This document shows, piece by piece, positions 40,720 to 48,886 of a stretch of 64,000 nt of DNA. Positions within the stretch are counted from its first letter, which is position 1; each line of letters starts with the position of its first letter. The notes under the pieces are model-generated. The model did no database searches, was not told the origin of the DNA, and worked only from the letters and a program-made list of their open reading frames with translations. Both the position numbers and the translations under genes were made by a program. This DNA comes from Azotimanducus sp965220185. Its GTDB lineage: Bacteria; Pseudomonadota; Gammaproteobacteria; Pseudomonadales; Azotimanducaceae. The DNA lies in the NCBI GenBank assembly GCA_965220185.1, contig OZ244807.1, positions 1,984,001-2,048,000 on the forward strand, read 5' to 3'.

Positions 40720-43347
40720 GTGCAAATAAAACTCGCTGCTGGCAGGTGGCTCGGAAGCCTTGGCTTCTTGCTGCCCTTGCTGATTTTGAGTTTTGGCTTG
40801 GCTGTGCAGGCTAGCGCGGCGGAGCCGAAGTTCGACTTCAATGTGCCGCGGCAGCCGGTTCACAGTGCACTCATGGAGTTTGCTGAACAGGCCGACCTGA
40901 CGCTAGTGTTCCCGGATGATGTGGTCCGGGGCAATTCCGCCAACGCCTTGGCCGGGACGTATACGCTGCAACAGGGTGTGGACATCCTGCTTGCGGGTAC
41001 CGGTTTGACCCCGATGTTCAGCAACGCAACCGTGCTGAGTATTTCAGCGCATGAACAGTTGATGAACAAGGGGAGTACGATGAAAAAAGATAGAGAAAAT
41101 CAAGCGAGGGGGAATAACACGGGCGCAGCCAGGAAGCGGCTGTTTGCAGGACTTGCGGCAGTTGCGTCTAGTTTATTTGGCGCGGGCGCCATGGCGCAGT
41201 CGCAAAGTGGCGTATCCGACAGACTTGCCATTGAAGAGATCATCGTCACGGCCAGCAAGCGCGAGGAAAGCCTACAGGATGTGTCCGTTTCCGTCACCGC
41301 CTTCAGCAGCGATGACGTCAGCGCACTGGGCTTTGACAACGGTCTAGACATCAGCGATCAGGTACCCAACTTCACCGTGCAATCCCTGTTCGGACCTTCG
41401 GGGCCACCTTTTATGAATATCCGCGGCATTTCAACCGTCTCCTTTAACCTAGTCAACGAGACAGCAGCCGCCACCTATATCGATGACGTGTATCAGGGCA
41501 GCATTTCTGCGGTCACCGGGCAACTATTCGATGTTGAGCGTGTCGAAGTGCTTCGCGGTCCCCAAGGCACAATCTTTGGCCGCAACACGACAGCCGGACT
41601 CGTTCACTATGTGTCGCGCAAGCCGACAGAAGAACTTGATGGCTACGCATCACTACAGCTGGGCGAGAACAAGCAGGTCATTGTTGAAGCTGCGGTGAGC
41701 AACACATTGACCGAAGGCGTGCGCGGGCGAATCGCGTACAGACAGCATCGCGACGATGGTCTCCAGAAGAACATAAACCCGGCGTTCAACAACGCGAGAG
41801 CCGGGGTCACTGACGTGCGCTCGGCTCGCGGCACACTACAGTTCGACATCGGCGATGAATGGATGGCGGAAGTCAATGCGCACTGGGCGGAGTCCGACTC
41901 GACCTTGCCGGGATACCGTTTCTCAGGGCTGTTCGACGAAACCCTGACGCCCGGCGTGCCATGCAGCGTCGATGATTTTCTCAATGACCGCTGCTTCAAC
42001 GGCGCCGGAGGCAGTGACTTCGACCCGGACCCCGGGGAGACCTACTCGGTATTTGATGGTAGTGACAACATCTATGATGCCTACGGAGGCTACCTGAGGT
42101 TCACCGGCGACCTCGGCTTCGCCAATTTTATATCGACCACCGCCTATGAAACGTTCGATAGTCTGACCGTTCAGGACTACAATATCATTGAAGTAACATC
42201 GGTTCGCCGTACTTATCCTTTCAACATTGATCACGAACAGGTCACGCAGGAGTTCCGCCTTGATGGCAGCACGGAGTCGTTCGATTGGCTGGCTGGCTTC
42301 TTCTACTACAGCGACAAAAAAGCTCAGTTTTCGGATTTCATCTTTGCTCCCGGAGCACCCGCTTCCCTAGGCTTCAAAACTGCGACAGAAACCGATTCCC
42401 AAGCATTGTTTGGAGAAATCGACTTCGGTCTCACAGACAATATACGGCTCATAGCCGGGGCTAGGGCGACTTCGGAAGAGCGGAAGTTGACTCGATACCT
42501 TGCTGGCGGCGCGGGCGTATTTGAGCCTATAGACGAATTCGACCTTATTGACGATGTCGACGAAACCGAGGTCACCTGGAGAGTCGCCGCCGAATACCAG
42601 ACCGAAGATGATCATCTGTACTACGCCCAGATTTCCAGAGGCTTCAAAAGCGGCTCCTATAATGCAGCAGTGAACCCTACCCTTCAGGGTGTCGCAAACA
42701 CCGGTCCGGCTGATTCAGAAACCGTCATCAACTACGAACTCGGTGCCAAAACTGAGTGGCTGGACAGCCGGCTGCGTCTGAATGCCGCGGTCTTCTATCA
42801 GGACTTCAACGATATACAACAGACGATATCCACTGACGAGCTGAGTCAGGTGTTCAGTAACGCAGGCAATGTCACGATGTACGGCGTTGAACTGGATCTT
42901 GCATATCTGCCAACCGAATGGATGGAAATCAGCTTTGGCGCCGCGACACTTGAGTCTGATATTGATTCTAATTCTGATCTTCTCGACGGTGGAGAACTCG
43001 GTGCCCCTGATTACAATCTCAATGGCGTTGTCCGTATCTTCCAGGAACTGGGCTCTCTTGGACGCCTGACATATCAACTTGATGGTCGCTACCAGGATGA
43101 TACCTTCCTGTTTCCCGACAACAATCCCTACGAATTCCAGGATGCCTACGGTGTCTGGAATGTGCGCTTAAGCTGGAATTCGGCTGACGGCATCTACTCA
43201 ATCACAGGATTTGTCGAAAACGCCGGAGATGAGGAGTATGTCACCTATGCCCTACAGACAACGCCAGCGAATATCAACTCGTTCGGGTTCAGAACCAACG
43301 GCCTGCCGCAGCTATGGGGCGTGAAGTTTGCGATGACCTTGCAGTAA
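40720..43347 (+). CDS. TonB-dependent receptor with STN signalling domain (receptor 1)
   Basis: About 875 residues if read from the GTG at 40720. A first signal peptide (FLLPLLILSFGLAVQASA) precedes an STN domain (FDFNVPRQPVHSALMEFAEQ). Then comes an in-frame ATG at 41080 with a strong AAGGGGAG and a second signal-peptide-like run (RLFAGLAAVASSLFGAGAMA). The TonB box-like EEIIVTASKREESLQDVSV, the plug with VLRGPQGTIFGRNTTAGLVH, and a beta-barrel ending in WGVKFAMTLQ follow. It imports an unknown substrate and signals through FecR. Catabolic genes follow directly. Confidence 0.88.
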   Translation: MQIKLAAGRWLGSLGFLLPLLILSFGLAVQASAAEPKFDFNVPRQPVHSALMEFAEQADLTLVFPDDVVRGNSANALAGTYTLQQGVDILLAGTGLTPMFSNATVLSISAHEQLMNKGSTMKKDRENQARGNNTGAARKRLFAGLAAVASSLFGAGAMAQSQSGVSDRLAIEEIIVTASKREESLQDVSVSVTAFSSDDVSALGFDNGLDISDQVPNFTVQSLFGPSGPPFMNIRGISTVSFNLVNETAAATYIDDVYQGSISAVTGQLFDVERVEVLRGPQGTIFGRNTTAGLVHYVSRKPTEELDGYASLQLGENKQVIVEAAVSNTLTEGVRGRIAYRQHRDDGLQKNINPAFNNARAGVTDVRSARGTLQFDIGDEWMAEVNAHWAESDSTLPGYRFSGLFDETLTPGVPCSVDDFLNDRCFNGAGGSDFDPDPGETYSVFDGSDNIYDAYGGYLRFTGDLGFANFISTTAYETFDSLTVQDYNIIEVTSVRRTYPFNIDHEQVTQEFRLDGSTESFDWLAGFFYYSDKKAQFSDFIFAPGAPASLGFKTATETDSQALFGEIDFGLTDNIRLIAGARATSEERKLTRYLAGGAGVFEPIDEFDLIDDVDETEVTWRVAAEYQTEDDHLYYAQISRGFKSGSYNAAVNPTLQGVANTGPADSETVINYELGAKTEWLDSRLRLNAAVFYQDFNDIQQTISTDELSQVFSNAGNVTMYGVELDLAYLPTEWMEISFGAATLESDIDSNSDLLDGGELGAPDYNLNGVVRIFQELGSLGRLTYQLDGRYQDDTFLFPDNNPYEFQDAYGVWNVRLSWNSADGIYSITGFVENAGDEEYVTYALQTTPANINSFGFRTNGLPQLWGVKFAMTLQ

Positions 43348-43378
43348 ATACAGGACATTTAACGGAGAAACAGACAAC

Positions 43379-44200
43379 ATGTCTAAGATCGTACTAGTTA
43401 CCGGCGCGTCATCAGGTATCGGCTGGGATATCGTGCAATACCTTAACAATAAAGGGTTCAAGGTGATCGCCGCTGCCCGTCGCTTGGATAGAATGTCTCC
43501 GCTCAAAGAGCAGGGCATTTACACCGTGAAGATGGATGTAGGCGATTCTGCATCGATTGACGCGGCACTCGCAGACATTCGCAGTCATGTTGGTGAGGTT
43601 GATGTCCTAGTGAATAACGCTGGCGTGATGTACATGGCGCCAGCAGAAGTTGCAGATATGGAGGAAATCAAGCACCTCTTCAACATCAACTTGTTCAGCG
43701 TAATCGAATTGACTCAGAAGTGCTTGCCCCATATGCGTACACAGGGCTGGGGCCGCGTATTGAATGTCACTTCCACCGGCGGCATCAGAACCATGCCTTT
43801 TAACAATGTCTATGCATCTGGAAAGTTTGCGCTCGAAGGGTGGACGCGCTGCCTGAAACAGGAAGTCAGACAATATGGCATTGAGGTCGCTGTCATTCGC
43901 CCAGGCGCCATCAAAAGCGACATTTATGAAGGAAGCTTCGTCAGTGACGACGAGTATGGCTGGGCGGGACCCTACAAGGAAGATTTTGCTCGCGTGATGA
44001 ACACGTTAAATGAACTAATGAATGAGAATAGCTCAGAGCCGGTGTGTATTTCCGAGATTGTGTACGAAGCCATCACCTCTGATTCACTCAAGGTTGGTTA
44101 TATCGGACCTAAGGCACTCGAAGACAGCATACAAAACGAGATGCAGAGCCTGACGGAAGACGAACGTGATCGTCAGGCCGCTGAACGCTGGGACTTGTAA
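43379..44200 (+). CDS. Short-chain dehydrogenase/reductase
   Basis: 273 residues: TGASSGIGWDIVQYLNNKGF for the cofactor, VNNAGVMYMAP, and active-site YASGKFALEGWTR. The C-terminal extension (SDSLKVGYIGPKALEDSIQN) is typical of retinol- or hydroxysteroid-like SDRs. It is the first enzyme gene after receptor 1, with a short gap containing GGAGAA before the ATG. Substrate unknown. Confidence 0.88.
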   Translation: MSKIVLVTGASSGIGWDIVQYLNNKGFKVIAAARRLDRMSPLKEQGIYTVKMDVGDSASIDAALADIRSHVGEVDVLVNNAGVMYMAPAEVADMEEIKHLFNINLFSVIELTQKCLPHMRTQGWGRVLNVTSTGGIRTMPFNNVYASGKFALEGWTRCLKQEVRQYGIEVAVIRPGAIKSDIYEGSFVSDDEYGWAGPYKEDFARVMNTLNELMNENSSEPVCISEIVYEAITSDSLKVGYIGPKALEDSIQNEMQSLTEDERDRQAAERWDL

Positions 44201-44268
44201 GGAGTTGAGCGATTTAAGATTTGGAATTTTATGTCAGAAAAAAATTGATAAAGCGGAGGATTTCAACC

Positions 44269-45447
44269 ATGTCAGATTTTATTTTTGATCGCATCAAAGC
44301 TATTGATACCGACACCCATGTCACCGAGCCGCCGGATTTATGGACTTCACGCATCGCCTCAAAGTGGGGCGACAAAATTCCCCATACTCGTATCATCGAT
44401 GGCACGGAACAATGGATTCTGGGCGATCAAGTCTACTGGGGACCGGGCTTCTTCTCTATGGCAGGCTTCGACGGCTCAATTCCGGAAGGCCCTCCCACCT
44501 TTGCAGATTGCCCTGCCTACGCCCACGATGCCAGAGCGCGTCTGAAAGTGATGGATGAGGAGGGTATCTACGCTGGCGTGATGTACCCGAATGCCGCTGG
44601 CTTTGGCTCAGCGGGCTTCCTAAAACTCGGTGAACCAGAGCTGATGCTTGACTGCGTGAAGGCGTACAACGACTTTATCGTTGAGGAATGGGCTTCTGTC
44701 GCCCCAAACCGACTGCTCGCGGTCTCGGCGCTGCCATTTTGGGATATTGATGCCGCAGTGAAAGAGATACAGCGCTGTGCCGCCATGGATCACCGGGCGA
44801 TTCTGATGTGTGCGTCGCCGGATGACTACGAATTCCCGGCCCTCCCTGATCCCCACTGGGAGCCAATCTGGGCGGCTACTCAGGAGGCTGGGCTTTCGAT
44901 TAGCTTCCACATTGGCGGTGGTCTCGGCTCAAACATTTTTGTTCGTCCGTCCCTCAAAGAGCGTGCTTACATGGCTCGATTCGGCAGCTTGTGCTTTCTG
45001 CAAAACGCCACCTGCATTGCAGATCTCATTTTTGGTGGTGTTTGCCACCGCTTCCCAGACCTCAAATTCGCTTCGGTAGAGAGCGGGGTTGGCTGGCTGG
45101 TGAGCGTTGTTGAGGGCTTCGACTGGCAGTTTACGAATGCCCAGGTACGACGCGACTGTCCTGAACTCAACCTACTGCCGAGTGAATACTTCAAACGGCA
45201 GATTTATGGCTGTTTCTGGTATGAAACCAGTGGTATTGCCGAAGCACTGAAAGCCTACCCAGACAACATGATGTTTGAAACCGATTTCCCTCATCCCACA
45301 TGCCAGTATCCGACGCCTGCCAACGACATGGCAGGCCATCCATCTGCATATGCTGAGCGGGCACTCAAGGACGTGCCGGAGGATGTTCTCAAAAAGGTAC
45401 TTTGGAGTAACGCTGCCGATTTGTACGGTGTCAAAGAAGTAGCCTAG
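44269..45447 (+). CDS. Amidohydrolase family 2 (ACMSD-like metal hydrolase or decarboxylase)
   Basis: About 392 residues. AIDTDTHVTEPPDLWTSR at the N-terminus, LSISFHIGGGL in the middle and MMFETDFPHPTCQYP near the end are the metal-binding strands of the amidohydrolase-2 TIM barrel. Members hydrolyse lactones or decarboxylate unsaturated acids. The ATG at 44269 has GCGGAGG upstream. The MFS gene starts on its last base. Confidence 0.87.
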   Translation: MSDFIFDRIKAIDTDTHVTEPPDLWTSRIASKWGDKIPHTRIIDGTEQWILGDQVYWGPGFFSMAGFDGSIPEGPPTFADCPAYAHDARARLKVMDEEGIYAGVMYPNAAGFGSAGFLKLGEPELMLDCVKAYNDFIVEEWASVAPNRLLAVSALPFWDIDAAVKEIQRCAAMDHRAILMCASPDDYEFPALPDPHWEPIWAATQEAGLSISFHIGGGLGSNIFVRPSLKERAYMARFGSLCFLQNATCIADLIFGGVCHRFPDLKFASVESGVGWLVSVVEGFDWQFTNAQVRRDCPELNLLPSEYFKRQIYGCFWYETSGIAEALKAYPDNMMFETDFPHPTCQYPTPANDMAGHPSAYAERALKDVPEDVLKKVLWSNAADLYGVKEVA

Positions 45448-46802
45448 TGTCATGCCCCATAAATAATACGACATCAGCACCGAGCTACCCAAAACCCGGC
45501 TATGCCTGGTTTGTTGTTGCCGTATTGATGGCCGCCTACCTGCTGGCGTTTGTCGATCGGATTATTCTCACGTTGCTGGTTGCTCCAATTCAAGAAGATA
45601 TGGGGCTAAGCGATACACAAATAAGCCTACTGCACGGCATGGCTTTTGCGTTGTTCTACACCTTGCTCGGCTTTCCCCTCGGCCGACTGGTTGATCGGTT
45701 TAATCGTGTCAATATCATCGCCTGGGGTGTCGCCATCTGGAGTTTGATGACGGCATTGTGCGGCGTTGCGAAGAATTTCACCCATTTATTCTTAGCTCGT
45801 GTTGGTGTTGGCGTTGGCGAAGCAGCGCTAAGCCCCGCTGCCTATTCGCTGATTTCTGATTATTTTCCGCCTGACAAGAGATCGCGAGCCCTCAGCGTTT
45901 ATGTTGCTGGCTCTCAGCTAGGCATTGGTATTTCTTTCCTGCTTGGCGGCATTCTCGTCAGTGTGGTGAGCGTATTGCCCGATCTCGAGTTGCCGATGCT
46001 AGGCAAAATATACTCATGGCAATTGGTGTTCTTTGTTGTTGGTCTTCCTGGCTTGCTTTTCCCCCTCATCCTCAAGCTGGTGAAAGAGCCCGCGCGACAG
46101 GGCAAGCTCGATAAAGCAAAGAAGAATGCTAGCGTCCCCTTAAGGGAACTCGGTCAGTTTTTGGCATTAAATAAGAGAACGTTGATATCAATTTTTCTGA
46201 GTATCGGTTTTACCAATGCGACCCTTCAGGCAATGTTCTTGTGGCTGCCAACCTTCCTCTATCGAACCTATGGCATGGAAGCGACCGATGGAGCTGGAAT
46301 CATCGGCGCGATTTTCGCCATAGGAGGCGTCTCCGGAACCATCTTCGCTGGCTGGCTGGCCGATTACTGGCAACGCCAGGATAAGGGGATCGCCATTGTC
46401 ATATTGATTTTTGGCACTTGCACTTTAGCCATCATCCCAACGGCACTTGTGCCATTGATGCCGATCGCCACATGGGTGTTTATCGCTCTGGTGCCTGCGA
46501 TCATTTGTTATTGTGTTCCAACAGGGCTTGCAGTTTCGGCGATTCAGCAGGTGGTGCCGAATGAATTGCGGGGTCAGATATCAGCGCTCTATCTGTTCAC
46601 CATTAACGTTATCGGGCTCAGTATCGGCCCGACCGGCGTCGCCTTACTCACCGATTATTACTTTCAAGACACTGCGGATCTGCGATACTCGCTGACAATC
46701 AGCACCACTTGTTTCGCCATAGGGGCGGCATTAGCCGCACTCTATGGGATTAAAGGCTATCGACAAAGCTTAGAACGAGCAAAGCAGTGGCACAGAAACT
46801 GA
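45447..46802 (+). CDS. MFS transporter, spinster-like
   Basis: 451 residues, twelve predicted helices. LLAFVDRIILTLLVAPIQED and LGRLVDRFNRVNIIAWGV match the other two spinster-like carriers in the window. The GTG start overlaps the amidohydrolase stop. Probably moves the substrate or product of this catabolic operon across the inner membrane. Confidence 0.88.
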   Translation: MSCPINNTTSAPSYPKPGYAWFVVAVLMAAYLLAFVDRIILTLLVAPIQEDMGLSDTQISLLHGMAFALFYTLLGFPLGRLVDRFNRVNIIAWGVAIWSLMTALCGVAKNFTHLFLARVGVGVGEAALSPAAYSLISDYFPPDKRSRALSVYVAGSQLGIGISFLLGGILVSVVSVLPDLELPMLGKIYSWQLVFFVVGLPGLLFPLILKLVKEPARQGKLDKAKKNASVPLRELGQFLALNKRTLISIFLSIGFTNATLQAMFLWLPTFLYRTYGMEATDGAGIIGAIFAIGGVSGTIFAGWLADYWQRQDKGIAIVILIFGTCTLAIIPTALVPLMPIATWVFIALVPAIICYCVPTGLAVSAIQQVVPNELRGQISALYLFTINVIGLSIGPTGVALLTDYYFQDTADLRYSLTISTTCFAIGAALAALYGIKGYRQSLERAKQWHRN

Positions 46803-46808
46803 TCTGCG

Positions 46809-47642
46809 ATGGCAAATTACGGGGACATAAAATTAGACGGGAAGGTCGCTGTCATCACTGGTGGCGCTTCGGGCATGGGTCGCGAAACTGCAATTGCGTT
46901 GGCATCTGTTGGGGCAAAAGTTGCAGTCGGTGATATTCATACCGACGGCTTGGAGTCATTGCGGAGCGAGTTGGGAGATAACTGCGTAACACAACCCACC
47001 GATATCACCAACGAGGATCAAGTAGAAGACCTGGTGGCTTTGGCGGTCAAATCGTTCGGCGGGGTAGATATTGGAGTGAATTGTGCTGGCGCCGGTGGTC
47101 GTGGTCCATTGCTGGAAATCGAGGTGTCACACTGGCGCAAAACAGTTGATATCAATCTGAATGGCATGTTTGTGTGTATCAAACACCAAGGGCGGCAGAT
47201 GCGAGATCAAGGGCGCGGTGGTGTCATCGTCAATCTGACTTCAGTAACTGCGCGGCTTGCTGCCATTGGCGCAACGCCTTATGCAGCAGCGAAAGCGGGG
47301 GCTAACCATATGATCCGTATCGCTGCGGAGGAATTTCGCGATATAGGCATCAGAGTGCTTGGTCTCTCCCCCGGATATGTTGACACACCAATGACCGCCG
47401 CACTTGTTGTCAATGAAGAGAAGCACGCTGAGATGTTGGAGTGTATTCCCTGCCAGCGCGTCGGTGAAGTAGTCGATATTGCTCACACTATCGTGTTTCT
47501 AGTATCGGAGAACGCCGATTTTATTAATGGTGAAGTTATTCATGTGGATGGCGGACAGCGCGCCCACGGCACCATTCCGGATTATGTCGGTGTCAGGGCT
47601 TATTACCGCGGCGAAGCGTGTGAATGGAACAGAACCTCCTAG
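46809..47642 (+). CDS. Short-chain dehydrogenase/reductase
   Basis: 277 residues with VAVITGGASGMGRETAIALA, VNCAGAGGRGP and YAAAKAGANHMI. FabG-like C-terminus (ADFINGEVIHVDGGQ). Six bases after the MFS gene; last gene of the receptor 1 operon before a toxin-antitoxin-like pair. Confidence 0.88.
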   Translation: MANYGDIKLDGKVAVITGGASGMGRETAIALASVGAKVAVGDIHTDGLESLRSELGDNCVTQPTDITNEDQVEDLVALAVKSFGGVDIGVNCAGAGGRGPLLEIEVSHWRKTVDINLNGMFVCIKHQGRQMRDQGRGGVIVNLTSVTARLAAIGATPYAAAKAGANHMIRIAAEEFRDIGIRVLGLSPGYVDTPMTAALVVNEEKHAEMLECIPCQRVGEVVDIAHTIVFLVSENADFINGEVIHVDGGQRAHGTIPDYVGVRAYYRGEACEWNRTS

Positions 47643-47712
47643 CGACCAACCGCATATTCAAGCTTACGAACGGCATATAATTAGATAGATTCTAAATGCC
47701 AAAGAGAAGGGT

Positions 47713-47949
47713 ATGTATACTCGTGACGAACTCATAGAGAAGCTCGGTTTGAAGCCGTGCATCTATCCGCCTGTTCCTGAAGATTTTTTTATTCAACCCG
47801 GCGAATCGACAAGGCACCAGCAAGAGGCGCAGAAGGCCGACAAGGAAAAGCTTGATGCCCTTGTTGCGCAACATGGTGGCTATAAAAAACTCTATGGGAA
47901 ATCAATTGAACGACTGCCGAGAACGCCTGAATCGTGCTTCTCGCGCTAG
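47713..47949 (+). CDS. Small hypothetical protein, antitoxin candidate
   Basis: 78 residues, charged, no recognised domain. It overlaps the start of the PIN-like gene by 16 bases, which is the arrangement of an antitoxin and its toxin. It has no obvious DNA-binding motif; STRHQQEAQKADKEKLDALV could be a helix. Confidence 0.5.
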   Translation: MYTRDELIEKLGLKPCIYPPVPEDFFIQPGESTRHQQEAQKADKEKLDALVAQHGGYKKLYGKSIERLPRTPESCFSR

Positions 47950-48797
47950 ACACCAATCGGCTCATTAAGCCGACACAGCGGCGTATAAGCGCAGCTTGGC
48001 TAGAATCAACAGGTGATACGCTCACCGTGCTTCCTCAAGTAGCGCACGAATTAACTCATGGCAAATACAACACTGACCTCGAACTCGCCTTAAAGCAAAG
48101 TTATGAAACACTTGATGCGGTCTACATGCGAGGTGATACGCATATTGGATTCATTGTGGAATGTGACATCTGGTGGATCAAAGAACTGTTAGACAAAGAC
48201 AGCATGTACACAATCGCCGAACTGAACCGTGAAGAATACGAGCGCAGTATAGATATACGAAAAAGTTTCCCGGTTGAAGCATTCCCTTCTCGTAGCCGAG
48301 AAGACTTAACAAACGATAGTGATGCCATCATCATAAGCCAAGCGCTTTTGAAAAATCAGAATTTGCTTATCACATCCGACAGTAACACGCTCAAACCCGG
48401 GGTGTTCAACGAATGGTTACTGAGGAAAGGGAATGAACACGGCGTATCGTCTGATCCTGTACTGTTTGTGCAAGATGATGTATTGAAGGACTTGTTTGAA
48501 GGTAATGAGCACGAATTGCTATGTATCGTAATCGGCGCAGCTTGGCCAAGAGATATCGATGCGCGGTCCAACGAAGTGATAAGCAATTTTGAAGGGCAAC
48601 TGTCAGCGATGAAGGCAGGGGCTTTGCTCCCAAAGATCGCAGCCATGATTGAACGAGAATGGAGCCAAGTAAAAAACGAAAGCCGTGTGCTTGCTTTTGT
48701 GAAAGAACACTACATACCTCATAAAACACGGCAATCTGAACATCGACATCCTGCTGTCGAACAGATTTCTCGTAAGTTCAACAGCAGTTCCCGCTAA
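47934..48797 (+). CDS. PIN-domain protein, long form
   Basis: 287 residues from a GTG. LLALDTNRLIKP supplies the first Asp, SDAIIISQALLKNQNLLITS and DSNTLKPGVFNEWL the later acidic sites. It is twice the length of VapC, with an extra C-terminal helical part of about 110 residues. Together with the overlapping 78-residue gene it makes a toxin-antitoxin-like pair between the two receptor operons. Confidence 0.75.
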   Translation: MLLALDTNRLIKPTQRRISAAWLESTGDTLTVLPQVAHELTHGKYNTDLELALKQSYETLDAVYMRGDTHIGFIVECDIWWIKELLDKDSMYTIAELNREEYERSIDIRKSFPVEAFPSRSREDLTNDSDAIIISQALLKNQNLLITSDSNTLKPGVFNEWLLRKGNEHGVSSDPVLFVQDDVLKDLFEGNEHELLCIVIGAAWPRDIDARSNEVISNFEGQLSAMKAGALLPKIAAMIEREWSQVKNESRVLAFVKEHYIPHKTRQSEHRHPAVEQISRKFNSSSR

Positions 48798-48886
48798 GAG
48801 AGGCTTGCCGCTAACCAGCAGCCGATTGACTTAGCAAGGCCTTCTGGGGTAGCCTTCCCTCGCTGTTGCAAGCTTGAGGGAGAACG

